The notes beneath the pieces are model-generated. The model worked only from the letters and a program-made list of their open reading frames with translations, was not told where the DNA came from and did not search any database. Positions 10,449 through 20,180 of a stretch of DNA of 64,000 nucleotides are shown piece by piece. The translations under genes and the position numbers were made by a program. This DNA comes from Candidatus Kryptoniota bacterium. Its GTDB lineage: Bacteria > Bacteroidota > Ignavibacteria > Kryptoniales > JAKASW01. Location of the stretch: assembly GCA_024641705.1 (NCBI GenBank), contig JAHECO010000010.1, positions 37,228 through 101,227 on the forward strand. Reading direction: 5' to 3'. Position 1 is the first letter of the stretch. Each line of letters begins with the position of its first letter.

Positions 10449-11501
10449 ATGAACCTCTTCAATATTTATTTGCCCGTTGCCGGAATCGAGTTCAATGTCT
10501 TGCTCCTCGTCCTGATCGGATTTTGCGTAGGGGTGCTCGGAGGCTTCTTCGGAGTCGGCGGTGGTTGGATGGTTACCCCGGCTCTCAACATCTTCGGCTT
10601 CCATATGGCTTTCGCCATCGGGACACCGCTCGCTAATATTTTCGGACAGTCGATTGGGGCCGTGCGGAAACATCACAGGATGGGAAACATCGATTGGAAG
10701 CTGGGACTCATCTCGATCGTCACTTCCGTGATCGGCTTAGAGATAGGCTCGCGTGTAATACTCGCGCTGGAAAAGGCCGGAGACGTCGGTACAATCGTGA
10801 GGTGGTGCTACATCTTCCTCCTTTCCGCACTCGGCGTTTACATGATGTATGATTTCTATTCCTCACGCCCGAGGCAACTCAAATCCGCACAGGAGGAGTC
10901 CGACAAATCGCGTGCGGCCGGGTTATCGCGCGGGAACAAGTTCTCCGACAGGCTGCACAGCATCAATATCCCTCCCATGATATCTTTTCCCGCGTCGGGG
11001 ATCGAAGGGGTCTCGCTCTGGATTATCCTGCTGGTGTTCCTGATCACCGGCTTTCTCTCAGGTTTCATGGGCGTAGGCGGCGGATTCATCATCATGCCCG
11101 TCCTTATATACCTTATCGGTCTGCCGACGACGATTGCCGTGGGAACGAGTTTGGTCACCGTTCTCTTCACTGCCGCGTACGGCTGTTTCACCTACGCTAT
11201 GAAGGGACGCGTGGAGATCATGGCCGCTTTCGTCATGTTGATCGGCGCCTCGATGGGAGCGCAGATAGGCGCGACCGCGGTAAAATTTGTGAAGGGCTAC
11301 GGCATCAGGCTGCTGTTCGCGATAATGATTATTTTCGCAGGCTTCTCCGTTGTGGCCGAGCAGATATATAAATCCACGGCCAAGCCGATTTACCAGACCC
11401 TTGCGGGAATCATCCTGATGGGAACGGCCATGTCTCTTGTAGTGATAATCCTGGTCAGGCTTGTCCTCGATTCACGAAGGGAGAGGAGATTGAGGTTATG
11501 A
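10449..11501 (+). CDS. Sulfite exporter TauE/SafE family permease (tandem paralog)
   Basis: GFCVGVLGGFFGVGGGWMVTPALNIFGFHMAFAIGTPL; close similarity to the preceding gene. Confidence 0.88.
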   Translation: MNLFNIYLPVAGIEFNVLLLVLIGFCVGVLGGFFGVGGGWMVTPALNIFGFHMAFAIGTPLANIFGQSIGAVRKHHRMGNIDWKLGLISIVTSVIGLEIGSRVILALEKAGDVGTIVRWCYIFLLSALGVYMMYDFYSSRPRQLKSAQEESDKSRAAGLSRGNKFSDRLHSINIPPMISFPASGIEGVSLWIILLVFLITGFLSGFMGVGGGFIIMPVLIYLIGLPTTIAVGTSLVTVLFTAAYGCFTYAMKGRVEIMAAFVMLIGASMGAQIGATAVKFVKGYGIRLLFAIMIIFAGFSVVAEQIYKSTAKPIYQTLAGIILMGTAMSLVVIILVRLVLDSRRERRLRL

Positions 11502-11549
11502 CCCCGGAGCCGAACAGGAGTTCGCAATGCGGTCAGGAACATTAAATAG

Positions 11550-11870
11550 TTGGGAAAGGCAAAGATAATGACAGGAAGAAGAGCGGTGATTTTCTTGGCG
11601 TTCTGTCTGTTTTTCGTGAACGCATCAGGCAATACATGCTCGGCCAACACCGTCAAGAAGGAACATGCCACGTTTACTCAGCACATTGAAACCACGCATC
11701 TCTCAGGGGTTGACTTGTGGATAGCAGTGATGTACAATGGAAACAGAGTTCTTTACGCCGTGGTGGTGACACTGGTGATGGCCGTGCTGGGTACAACACT
11801 GGCCTTCTTTACCGACCTTGTGTTGAAAGCTCTCGGTATGGAGGTGTCCAGACTCTCTCACAGGGAATAG
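11550..11870 (+). CDS. Small membrane protein downstream of tandem TauE genes
   Basis: Signal peptide plus one TM (VLYAVVVTLVMAVLGTTLAFFTDLVL); co-directional with neighbours. Confidence 0.6.
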   Translation: MGKAKIMTGRRAVIFLAFCLFFVNASGNTCSANTVKKEHATFTQHIETTHLSGVDLWIAVMYNGNRVLYAVVVTLVMAVLGTTLAFFTDLVLKALGMEVSRLSHRE

Positions 11871-11945
11871 CCGTCGGGACGGTAAGCGTAGCTCATCATT
11901 GCCTTAGCCGCTGAACAATTAACAATTACCGATAGGTCAGTATAA

Positions 11946-13502
11946 TTGAAGCAGATAGGCAACTTAAAATATACCAGCATCTCAACACGCATCTCGATTC
12001 TCCTGGGCCTGATTATTCTTGTCACGATGGGGATTTTCTCCGCGGTCAGCCTCATGAAACAGGAAGAGGACTCTATTGACTCGGTGAGCCGGAGCGCGCT
12101 GCTCCTCAGCCAGACAACCGAGAAGATCCTGAGGTTCAGCATGCTCAAGAACAGGCGCGACGAGATTTCGATGGCGATCAGGGACATCGTCGGCGAGCAA
12201 GGCATCTTGTCGGTCAGGATCCTCAACCATAAGGGCGTGATAAAATTCTCTTCCCGGCAGTCGGAGGTAGACGAACATATCTCCCGTGCCAATCAGCTTT
12301 GCGCGAACTGTCATGACAAGGGCGACGACGGGGCAAGATATCCGGCCAGCAGCTTCTACCGCTACCATCTCGACAAAAGCAACGATGTAATCTACAGCTC
12401 CCTGCCTATTTACAATTCTCCGACATGTTATAACGGGGATTGCCACGCGACCGCCGCACAGGAAGCGTCGGCGGGCGCCGGCAGTTTGAGAACCGTCCTC
12501 ATCGCACATTCCGTTCATGACTCTTCACAGACTATTCTTGGATTCATCGAGATCGAAGTGTCGGCGAAGAGAATTATCTCGAACCTCGACAGAAGTCGCA
12601 CGGAACTGATCGCTTTGACAATCCTGATCGCACTCATGGCTTCCACGGTAATGTATTTTTCGATCAGGCACCTCGTTGGCAAGCCGGTGACGAAACTCGT
12701 GGAAGGAACGAAGCGGGTTGCGCAGGGCGATTTCAGTCATGAAATCTCCGCCGGCAGGGCCGAACTGGGAACCCTTGCCGAATCTTTCAACCACATGCAA
12801 AGACAGCTTCTGTCCACCCAATCACAGCTGATCGAATCTGAAAAACTCGCGTCTGTCGGCAAGCTCGCGGACGAAATCGCAAACCAAATAAACAATCCGC
12901 TTACGGGTATAATAGTATTTGCTGAGAGCTTGCTCAAACGGCCCGATTCGGGCGGGGCTGAGAAGTCGGACTACGAGACTATCCTTCGGGAGGCGTTGAG
13001 AATCAGGGAAAGCGTAAGGAATGTCCTGTCCCTCTCAAGGAGTGAGAAGCCCAATTTCATAGCGGTGGACGTCGCGGGGGTAATCAGACACGCGATTTCA
13101 GTGCTCGAGAAGTTTTCCAGCTTCCGGAACATCCAGATAATCACCGGAATGCCGAAAGCGCTGCCGAAGATTTCGGCCGACCCCGGTTTGTTGGAACAGG
13201 TCTTTCTCAACCTCCTCCTGCTTTCTTCGGAGAACATGCCCGCCGGCGGGATTCTCAATATTACGGCGACGCTCCTCGAAAAAGAAAAGCAAATCGAAGT
13301 ACGGTTTGCAGACATCGGAAAAGGTCTTCCCGACAACGTCTTGCAGGCGCTCTCCGACCAGAACGACAAACTGGAAAGCGTCGAGAGGGCCGGCATAAGC
13401 CTCGCCGTATGCAGAGATATCATTTCGCTGCACAGGGGTAAAATAATTGCAGCATCCGGGACCGGAGCAGGGACATCGATAACCATTAAATTGCCCGTAT
13501 GA
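11946..13502 (+). CDS. Membrane sensor histidine-kinase-like protein with heme-binding-type periplasmic motifs
   Basis: N-terminal TM; CANCH (CxxCH) and CYNGDCH (Cx4CH); second TM; HAMP (KPVTKLVEGTKRVAQGDFSHEI); HisKA/HATPase region with altered catalytic boxes. Confidence 0.85.
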   Translation: MKQIGNLKYTSISTRISILLGLIILVTMGIFSAVSLMKQEEDSIDSVSRSALLLSQTTEKILRFSMLKNRRDEISMAIRDIVGEQGILSVRILNHKGVIKFSSRQSEVDEHISRANQLCANCHDKGDDGARYPASSFYRYHLDKSNDVIYSSLPIYNSPTCYNGDCHATAAQEASAGAGSLRTVLIAHSVHDSSQTILGFIEIEVSAKRIISNLDRSRTELIALTILIALMASTVMYFSIRHLVGKPVTKLVEGTKRVAQGDFSHEISAGRAELGTLAESFNHMQRQLLSTQSQLIESEKLASVGKLADEIANQINNPLTGIIVFAESLLKRPDSGGAEKSDYETILREALRIRESVRNVLSLSRSEKPNFIAVDVAGVIRHAISVLEKFSSFRNIQIITGMPKALPKISADPGLLEQVFLNLLLLSSENMPAGGILNITATLLEKEKQIEVRFADIGKGLPDNVLQALSDQNDKLESVERAGISLAVCRDIISLHRGKIIAASGTGAGTSITIKLPV

Positions 13503-13508
13503 ACTGAT

Positions 13509-13901
13509 ATGAAGCGGACCGCGAAAATACTTGCAATAGACGGCGAGGACATTGTCCTCAAGTCGATATCGAAAGCACTCAGGAGCGACGGCGACACGGA
13601 GTATTCCGTCACCACTGCGAACACCGCCCTGGAAGGCCTGAAGTTAGTGCGCAGCAATATGTTCGACCTGATCCTCCTCGACCTCGCACTCCCCGGGATG
13701 AACGGCATCGAGGCATTGCGCCGAATAAAAAGCAGTTATCCTCTGGTTTCCGTTGTTGTAATGTCCGGATACTCATACGAAAGGACGTTCCTGAACGAAG
13801 CCGCAAACAACGCCGACGGTTTGCTCTCGAAGCCCTTCACCACCGAAGAAATAAAATGCCTGGTTTCCCATATATTATGGGGAAGCGAGAGGTGCACATA
13901 G
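13509..13901 (+). CDS. Response regulator receiver-domain protein
   Basis: ILAIDGEDIVLK; DLILLDLALPGMNGIEALRRI; VVVMSGYS; LLSKPFTTEE. Confidence 0.88.
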   Translation: MKRTAKILAIDGEDIVLKSISKALRSDGDTEYSVTTANTALEGLKLVRSNMFDLILLDLALPGMNGIEALRRIKSSYPLVSVVVMSGYSYERTFLNEAANNADGLLSKPFTTEEIKCLVSHILWGSERCT

Positions 13902-13954
13902 TGCGCGAAGAGAACCATGCAAGCCGTTTGGTTTAGCTTACGACCACGATACAA

Positions 13955-16609
13955 ATGTCACTGTTCGAGAAAATATTCCACCGCCAGAAGCCTGAGGCAA
14001 TCTCCTTCAAAGCAAAGCTCGATCATTTTCAGCGCCTGTTGTTTTCCAACGATGAAGCGCTAAAGCTGATGGGCGGCTTGAGCGAGCTGCTGGTTTCGGG
14101 AAGGCCTTTCTCACGGGGAGAAATATATCCGATATTCTCAGAGGTCCTGAAGAACACTCAGGAAGTCACCGAACATCTCTCGCTCATGTGCGGCGGAAAG
14201 TACAAGACGCTCATCGGCCAGGTGGACCGCATCAAAGAGGAGTGCGACCGGATCCTTGCTCCCGTACCGTTTTGTCCGGAAAGATGGGACTGCACGGAAA
14301 CAGACTGTGACAGGTGCGAGAAGAGCAGGAAGCCCTCTCCCGACACGCCCTACTCATATACTGTCGACGAGATAACCGTCAACCATACCAGAGAAGTCGG
14401 CGGAAAGATGAGCCGACTCTGCGAAGTACACAACAGGCTGAATGTTCCGATTCCGGACGGCTTCTGCCTCACGTCAAGGTGCTTCGAGGATTTCTTTTCG
14501 GTAGGAGGTCTCTACTCGAAGATTGATGAAGCCATCTCTTCTATTGATTTCAACGACAACGCGCAGGTCCAACAAGCAAGCAGGGCGATCCAGGCACTCA
14601 TCATCGCATCGCCGATACCGCAAATCATCGAGAAGACGATCCTCGATGAGTACGACCGGCTGGCGGGAAAACATGGGAACATTCTTGTTTCGGTGAGATC
14701 GAGCGCGGTCGGCGAGGACGATCTGCATCATTCATTTGCAGGACTGCACTACACTGCCCTCAACGTAAGCCGAGAAAACCTCGTCGATGCCTGCTTCGAG
14801 GTCCTTATTTCAAAGTATCTCCCCCAATCTCTCGTGTACCGTTACATAACCGGGCTCCGCGACGTAGACATGCCGATGAGCATCGGCTGCCTGGAAATGA
14901 TCGACTCGGAGACAAGCGGCGTCTTGTTCACGAGAGACCCGATGGGCAATAGGGACGACATAATCATTCAAGCGGTCAGAGGCCTGGGGACGAAAGTGGT
15001 GGACGGCAGTGTCGAGGCACAGGAATTTGTCGTCGAGCGGTCGGACACCTGCAGGATACTCGGATTCAAGCCCGGCAACCAGGACTCCATGGCGGCCCCG
15101 AGAACAACGGACGGTTTGTACGAGGAGAAGCTTCCCGATGAACTTGCCCGCAAACCTTGTTTGAACCAGGACCAGGTCCGGCGAATCGTTCAATATGCCC
15201 TCCGGATAGAACAGTACTACGACGCTCCGCAGGATATCGAGTGGGCCGTGGATAGGAATGGCAAAGTATACATCCTGCAGTGCCGGCCCCTTGCGGTAAC
15301 CGACGCAGGCGGCTCGAACGGCGCTTCGAGAATCCCGTCCGCGGAGATAGCTGCCGATCACCCGGTTCTGATCGACAAGGGCGAGTGCGCGAGCCCAGGT
15401 CTCGGTTCGGGCAAGGTTTTCCTCCTCAACAGATTCAAAGACCTCGTCGATTTCCCATCGGGCGGGATTCTCGTGGTAAAGAAGACATCGCCCGAGCTGA
15501 CTCGGGTCCTCCATAAGGCGTCGGGACTCATCGCAGACATAGGAAACACGACCGGGCATCTTGCCATAATCGCCCGTGAGCTGAAGATACCCGTTCTCGT
15601 AAATACCGTCGATGCCACGAAGCTCTTGTCGAACGGCATGCTTGTCACAATCGACGCCCTCGAGAAGAAAGTTTATCCCGGTTCGATAATGGGGTTGAAC
15701 GGTCAACAGGATGCCCTTTCGGCAACCAAGAGTATCTTCATGAAAAGCCCGATGTACCGGATCTGGAAGGACGTATCCCAGTTAATCATTCCACTCAACC
15801 TCACCGATCCGGACTCCTCGGATTTCGCTCCCGACAAGTGCAGGACATTGCACGACGTTACCAGATTCGCCCACGAGCATTCGATGATAGAAATGTTCTC
15901 ACTTTATGAGTCGGCGGAGCACGAGGACAAGCAGGCGTATCCGCTGAAGTTTCCCGTGCCGCTGGATATCTACGTCATCGATCTCGGGAACGGCCTGAAC
16001 AAGATCGAGGAGAAGAAGGTGGTTACCCCGGAGGAAATCAGCTCGGAGCCATTCCTGTCGCTGATACGCGGCATGACGACGCCTGGAATAAGGTGGGCCG
16101 GGCCATTACCGATCGACTTCAAAGGGTTCACCAATCTTCTGATGTCGAACATTGTCGACCCGGGCAGAAGCGAGCGGGCTCTCGGCAGCCGGAGCTACGC
16201 CATCATCTCGGATTGCTACCTTAACTTCTCTTCAAGGCTGGGTTACCATTTTTCGAGGCTTGATGCCTACGCGAGCGACGAGATAAACAGCAATTACATA
16301 AACTTCGACTTCCGCGGCGGCGCTGCCGATCCGCTACGCAGAATGAGAAGGGCGAAGGTGATTGCGAGAATACTTGAGCTCTCGAACTTCTCCGTTACCC
16401 TTCAGAACGACAACGTCCTGGCAACGATAAGGAAGATACCTGTTCAGGCGATACTGGAGTTGCTGACGGAGATCGGCAGGCTGATGGGCGCGGTCAGAAA
16501 CGCGGATGTGACACTGATAAACGACGACAATGTAGAGCAGTTCGTAAGCGCCTTCCTGAGCGGAGATCCCGTGCCGGCATTGAGATTTACCGAGAAGAGA
16601 CCCAACTGA
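13955..16609 (+). CDS. PEP-synthase/PPDK-like protein (ATP-grasp plus phospho-swivel), no obvious PEP-binding TIM barrel
   Basis: SVRSSAVGEDDLHHSFAGLHYTALNV; GVLFTRDPMGN; DIEWAVDRNGKVYILQCRPL; swivel His in ADIGNTTGHLAIIARELKIPVLVNT. Confidence 0.82.
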   Translation: MSLFEKIFHRQKPEAISFKAKLDHFQRLLFSNDEALKLMGGLSELLVSGRPFSRGEIYPIFSEVLKNTQEVTEHLSLMCGGKYKTLIGQVDRIKEECDRILAPVPFCPERWDCTETDCDRCEKSRKPSPDTPYSYTVDEITVNHTREVGGKMSRLCEVHNRLNVPIPDGFCLTSRCFEDFFSVGGLYSKIDEAISSIDFNDNAQVQQASRAIQALIIASPIPQIIEKTILDEYDRLAGKHGNILVSVRSSAVGEDDLHHSFAGLHYTALNVSRENLVDACFEVLISKYLPQSLVYRYITGLRDVDMPMSIGCLEMIDSETSGVLFTRDPMGNRDDIIIQAVRGLGTKVVDGSVEAQEFVVERSDTCRILGFKPGNQDSMAAPRTTDGLYEEKLPDELARKPCLNQDQVRRIVQYALRIEQYYDAPQDIEWAVDRNGKVYILQCRPLAVTDAGGSNGASRIPSAEIAADHPVLIDKGECASPGLGSGKVFLLNRFKDLVDFPSGGILVVKKTSPELTRVLHKASGLIADIGNTTGHLAIIARELKIPVLVNTVDATKLLSNGMLVTIDALEKKVYPGSIMGLNGQQDALSATKSIFMKSPMYRIWKDVSQLIIPLNLTDPDSSDFAPDKCRTLHDVTRFAHEHSMIEMFSLYESAEHEDKQAYPLKFPVPLDIYVIDLGNGLNKIEEKKVVTPEEISSEPFLSLIRGMTTPGIRWAGPLPIDFKGFTNLLMSNIVDPGRSERALGSRSYAIISDCYLNFSSRLGYHFSRLDAYASDEINSNYINFDFRGGAADPLRRMRRAKVIARILELSNFSVTLQNDNVLATIRKIPVQAILELLTEIGRLMGAVRNADVTLINDDNVEQFVSAFLSGDPVPALRFTEKRPN

Positions 16610-16698
16610 TCTGTCGGTGAATCGGCCGTCCCCGTTTTAGTAACGCGATAGGGAAAAATACAATCGGCCTGTATCCACAGGCAACACCTCTTGTTCAT

Positions 16699-17871
16699 CT
16701 AGAACCCACACTGCAGTTCCACCTCAGCCATACCCCTATTATTCTGCGTCATCTCGTTCTGCATCATGAGATAATCGGCCTGAAGCTTCACCGATGGGAC
16801 AAAGAAGTAGTTTGCTCCGACGGCATAAATGCGAGTGGTCGATCCGCACGCACTCTCATCGGAATTGTAGACATCATACCTCACGACCGCCTGTAATGCC
16901 TTGCGGACCAGAAAGCAGGAGGCTTGAGCATACCAGCCGCTTCTGTTGATCGCCCCGTCCTTTCCAGCGATGTATTCACCGGCCAGATTCAGCGACTGAT
17001 AATCATATCCCAATTCCACGCCAAAACGTGTCCTGGCATGTTCCGATGGTGGGCTCTCCCACATGTCAAAGCCGTCGTAAAATGAGCCCCCGAAGTCCAG
17101 GCCGGCAAGAGGATGCAGAACAATTCTCCCGCAGATATCCTTCGCGTTGTTGTTGTCGACAGTATTAATCCCTGAACCATCGAACACTCCGACGGCGTAC
17201 TGCAAGAGACAGCTGCCATCCTTGTTAAGAGCGCTTCCGCTCAGTTGTATCCCGACATCGCGTCCGTTCTGGTTCCCAATCACATCCCCGCTGCGGGAGG
17301 ACAAAGACTCTACAACCCGGGCGCGGTCGATGAATTCGAGTGTGCCGGAGGAATTCAGGCTCTCCCGCGAGAGGGGAATCTTGAATTGGCCGGCGGCCAC
17401 GCTGAGAAAAGTGAAAGGCGAGAAAGTGACATATGCGTCGAGCACTTTCGGGGAGACAGCAAGATCAGCCTGGACCAGGTATTGCCACTCTTTCGCCGGT
17501 TCACCGCCGAGACTGAACCTGATTCGCCTTAACTCTGCGCCGCTGTTCTTCCCCGCTTCCGGCTGAGGACTCTTCACCAGGAACTGGATGTAACCTTTGA
17601 GCTGGAATTGTTTTCCCGACGCGATCGCGAGTCCGTCCGGCGAAAGTTTCCGGGCGGGCCGAAGTGAGTCGCTTCGTGACGAATCAGGGGCGATTTCAAT
17701 GGAGGTTCCGGCTGGTCTGGCGTTCGCTTCGCCAACACCGACGAAGCCCAGCGCGAGAAGCAGGATGAATGCAACCCGCAGAAAGGACCGAGACCGGGCT
17801 GTCCCTTCTGTGATTACGGATTTTCGGGAAAGGCTGCGGTGTCGACATAGGAGCCAGGTGATGCACGCCAT
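16699..17871 (-). CDS. Phosphate-selective porin O/P-like outer membrane porin
   Basis: Signal region; KGYIQFLVKSPQPEAGKNSGAELRRIRFSLGGEPAKEWQYLVQADLA; C-terminal Phe typical of OMPs. Confidence 0.75.
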   Translation of the reverse strand: MACITWLLCRHRSLSRKSVITEGTARSRSFLRVAFILLLALGFVGVGEANARPAGTSIEIAPDSSRSDSLRPARKLSPDGLAIASGKQFQLKGYIQFLVKSPQPEAGKNSGAELRRIRFSLGGEPAKEWQYLVQADLAVSPKVLDAYVTFSPFTFLSVAAGQFKIPLSRESLNSSGTLEFIDRARVVESLSSRSGDVIGNQNGRDVGIQLSGSALNKDGSCLLQYAVGVFDGSGINTVDNNNAKDICGRIVLHPLAGLDFGGSFYDGFDMWESPPSEHARTRFGVELGYDYQSLNLAGEYIAGKDGAINRSGWYAQASCFLVRKALQAVVRYDVYNSDESACGSTTRIYAVGANYFFVPSVKLQADYLMMQNEMTQNNRGMAEVELQCGF

Positions 17872-17918
17872 CCCATCACCTGTCAGGAAGTGCCCTCGGC
17901 CCCTTGATCATCGTCGCA

Positions 17919-19103
17919 TCAAGCCGATGCGGAGAGCCGGCTCGGAGCGGTCAACTCGTCACCGGAATACTCCCGCGCCCTGCTCCTAACCGCGGCCACG
18001 TAAATCGCAAGCGGCCGATAGAGCAGATGCGCCCACTTGCCGAACGGGACTTCCACGACCAGCATGGGGACAACTATGACGAGGTGGATCATGTAAGTAA
18101 GGTATGTCGGCATAGGCATATCGAGGACCCGGAAGAGGTGGAGCAGAATGCCGGTGAGCGCCGCGAGGAGGAGTAGTATGGGAAAGAGCCAGTCAGAGAA
18201 GTGACTGAACCGGTGCATTCCGCTGCCCTTCCTCATCCGGTCTAAAACAATCCATGCCGTAGACACGAGTAGAACTGCCGTTGCATAGTAGCCGAGTAAG
18301 CTCGTCCAATGTATGCTGCTGTCGTTTACCTGGAACCAGGGAAGAAAGACGACGACGAGCGTAAACATGATCACATATCCGCTGACAAGAAAAAGGTGAC
18401 GTACCCAGTTCCTCATCCCTTCGCTGCTGCCGCATTCCTTCCATCGCTTCTGTGTAAGAAACTGCACGATCAGATGAGGAAACTGCGTGATGTAGAACCT
18501 GAGCGGGATCTTGTCGTCGCGAGTCAACCACGCGAACATGCGTGCAGCGTTGCTGAGCAGCAGCAAAGCGAGCGTGACCGCCATTATCCTGTCACCCAGG
18601 TCCACGATGCCAACGGGAGCGAACCTGTCCAGCATGACGTTCGAAAGTGCCGCGGGCCCGGATCGGCTCAGCAGTCCGAATCCGAAACCGGCGGGGAGCG
18701 TAAACGCGAGCACTATCGCGGCAGCCACCGCGGCAAGGACACCGATCTCCCAGTACACCGAACGGTACAACAGTCGGGACAGCCCGGTCCAGTCGTACTG
18801 TGAAGTCAGGTATCTCCGCATTGCCATCATTGTCTCGCCGGGATCGGCCTGCCGGGGACACCTCTTGGAGCAGTCGCCGCAATAGAAACAGAGCCAGGGC
18901 GCCGGATCTTCAAGCAGCCGGTCCTTCAAGCCCCACTGAGCCAGCAGCATCTGTTTGCGCGGGAAGCCGTACTCCCCGTCCGAAAGGGAGCAGACGGCTG
19001 TGCAGGTCGCACACTGAAAACACTTCTTGACGTCTTCGCCGCCGTTCTCCTTGAGATGATTTATGAATTGTAAATCGGGCCTTATCGCTTTTCTATTCGT
19101 CAT
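17919..19103 (-). CDS. qmoC: Quinone-interacting membrane-bound oxidoreductase subunit C (HdrC plus HdrE-like)
   Basis: CFQCATCTAVCSLSDGEYGFPRKQMLLAQWGLKDRLLEDPAPWLCFYCGDCSKRCPRQADPGETMMAMRRYL followed by cytochrome b-like TM domain. Confidence 0.92.
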   Translation of the reverse strand: MTNRKAIRPDLQFINHLKENGGEDVKKCFQCATCTAVCSLSDGEYGFPRKQMLLAQWGLKDRLLEDPAPWLCFYCGDCSKRCPRQADPGETMMAMRRYLTSQYDWTGLSRLLYRSVYWEIGVLAAVAAAIVLAFTLPAGFGFGLLSRSGPAALSNVMLDRFAPVGIVDLGDRIMAVTLALLLLSNAARMFAWLTRDDKIPLRFYITQFPHLIVQFLTQKRWKECGSSEGMRNWVRHLFLVSGYVIMFTLVVVFLPWFQVNDSSIHWTSLLGYYATAVLLVSTAWIVLDRMRKGSGMHRFSHFSDWLFPILLLLAALTGILLHLFRVLDMPMPTYLTYMIHLVIVVPMLVVEVPFGKWAHLLYRPLAIYVAAVRSRAREYSGDELTAPSRLSASA

Positions 19104-19116
19104 GGATGGTGCTTCT

Positions 19117-19902
19117 TCAGCTTTGTTGTGGTTTCACTCGCATCGTCTTCTCGCCAAAAAGACAGTATTTCAACCAGCCGAATCCGAATTTCAGCAGTTC
19201 TTCGTCATCCTTCTTGATATCGTTTATCGTCTCTTCGTCCACGTCGAATCGTTTCAGGAACGTACTCCCGAACACGAATTCTCTGAACTTGTCGATGTTG
19301 TAACAAACGGTGTAGAACATTTCCAGTTTGGCAGGAGTGAGTTGCTTCTTCTCTTTGAAGTAGTCGTGCAATGATATCTCCTTGAACAACTCCCCGTTCG
19401 CGGAATAGCTCTCGACTTCCTGGGCGTCCATCCACTCATCTACCGTCCAGCTCTTCGGTTCCAGATGCCCCTTGCAGACGGGTTCCTCTATAACGAAATA
19501 AAACTCACCGTTCTCCCCGCTTCCGGCATCCTTCGGGGATGCGACTCCGAGCGGGAACATCCGGCAGGACCAGGGTCTGTCTTTGTACACTGAACAGCCG
19601 TGTGGCCCCACAAACGGACACGATTTGTTCTCGTCGTCTTTCATCTTCAGCATCACGACGGGATGGTTCTGGTTCCCGTCGATCGGGAGGATAGTGAAAC
19701 GATCGAGGAATTCCTGTGAAGAGACCCCGAGGTTGTTCTTCAGGCGGATGATGTCGTACGGGGTCAGGAAGATGTTGACGTCTGTGCAGCACATGTTGAA
19801 ACAGCTTATGTTCGAGTGGCAGTTGAACTTGAACACGCTTTCCTTCGTCAGTCTCGGAAATTCCTTCAGCACCGCTTCTTTCAGGTTCTCCAACTCTTTC
19901 AT
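19117..19902 (-). CDS. YkgJ-family Cys-cluster (zinc/iron-chelating) protein
   Basis: CFNMCCTDVNIFLTPYDIIRLKNNLG; CPFVGPHGCSVYKDRPWSCRMFPLG. Confidence 0.82.
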   Translation of the reverse strand: MKELENLKEAVLKEFPRLTKESVFKFNCHSNISCFNMCCTDVNIFLTPYDIIRLKNNLGVSSQEFLDRFTILPIDGNQNHPVVMLKMKDDENKSCPFVGPHGCSVYKDRPWSCRMFPLGVASPKDAGSGENGEFYFVIEEPVCKGHLEPKSWTVDEWMDAQEVESYSANGELFKEISLHDYFKEKKQLTPAKLEMFYTVCYNIDKFREFVFGSTFLKRFDVDEETINDIKKDDEELLKFGFGWLKYCLFGEKTMRVKPQQS

Positions 19903-20180
19903 GGTGTCTTTTCCCGGCCTTCCTGTTCGATAATCGAATCCTTCATCGCATCCTTCGACCAGACCGGCAGTGGCCCGCTTTCGCCGTTCTCCGGGTTAAG
20001 CCGGTATCTGTACGAGATGTTCTGGTTGAATTGTTTTCTCATCCACTCCCAGCCGCGCACGAAATAGGGGCATTCGTCGTTGAAACAGACGTACTGGATT
20101 TCGGTACCCCACGAAGACTCGGGTGGGCAGCGCCACTTTTTCATCGGCTTTCCGCAATGCGGGCAATCTTCGGATTTCAT
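19899..20180 (-). CDS. Small zinc-ribbon-like protein
   Basis: CPHCGKPMKKWRCPPESSWGTEIQYVCFNDECPYFVRGWEWM; 4-nt overlap with YkgJ-like gene. Confidence 0.7.
   Translation of the reverse strand: MKSEDCPHCGKPMKKWRCPPESSWGTEIQYVCFNDECPYFVRGWEWMRKQFNQNISYRYRLNPENGESGPLPVWSKDAMKDSIIEQEGREKTP

Noticed and set aside
14810-15706. 298-aa minus-strand ORF opposite the PEP-synthase-like gene
   Set aside because: Shadow ORF; the plus-strand frame has catalytic motifs throughout.
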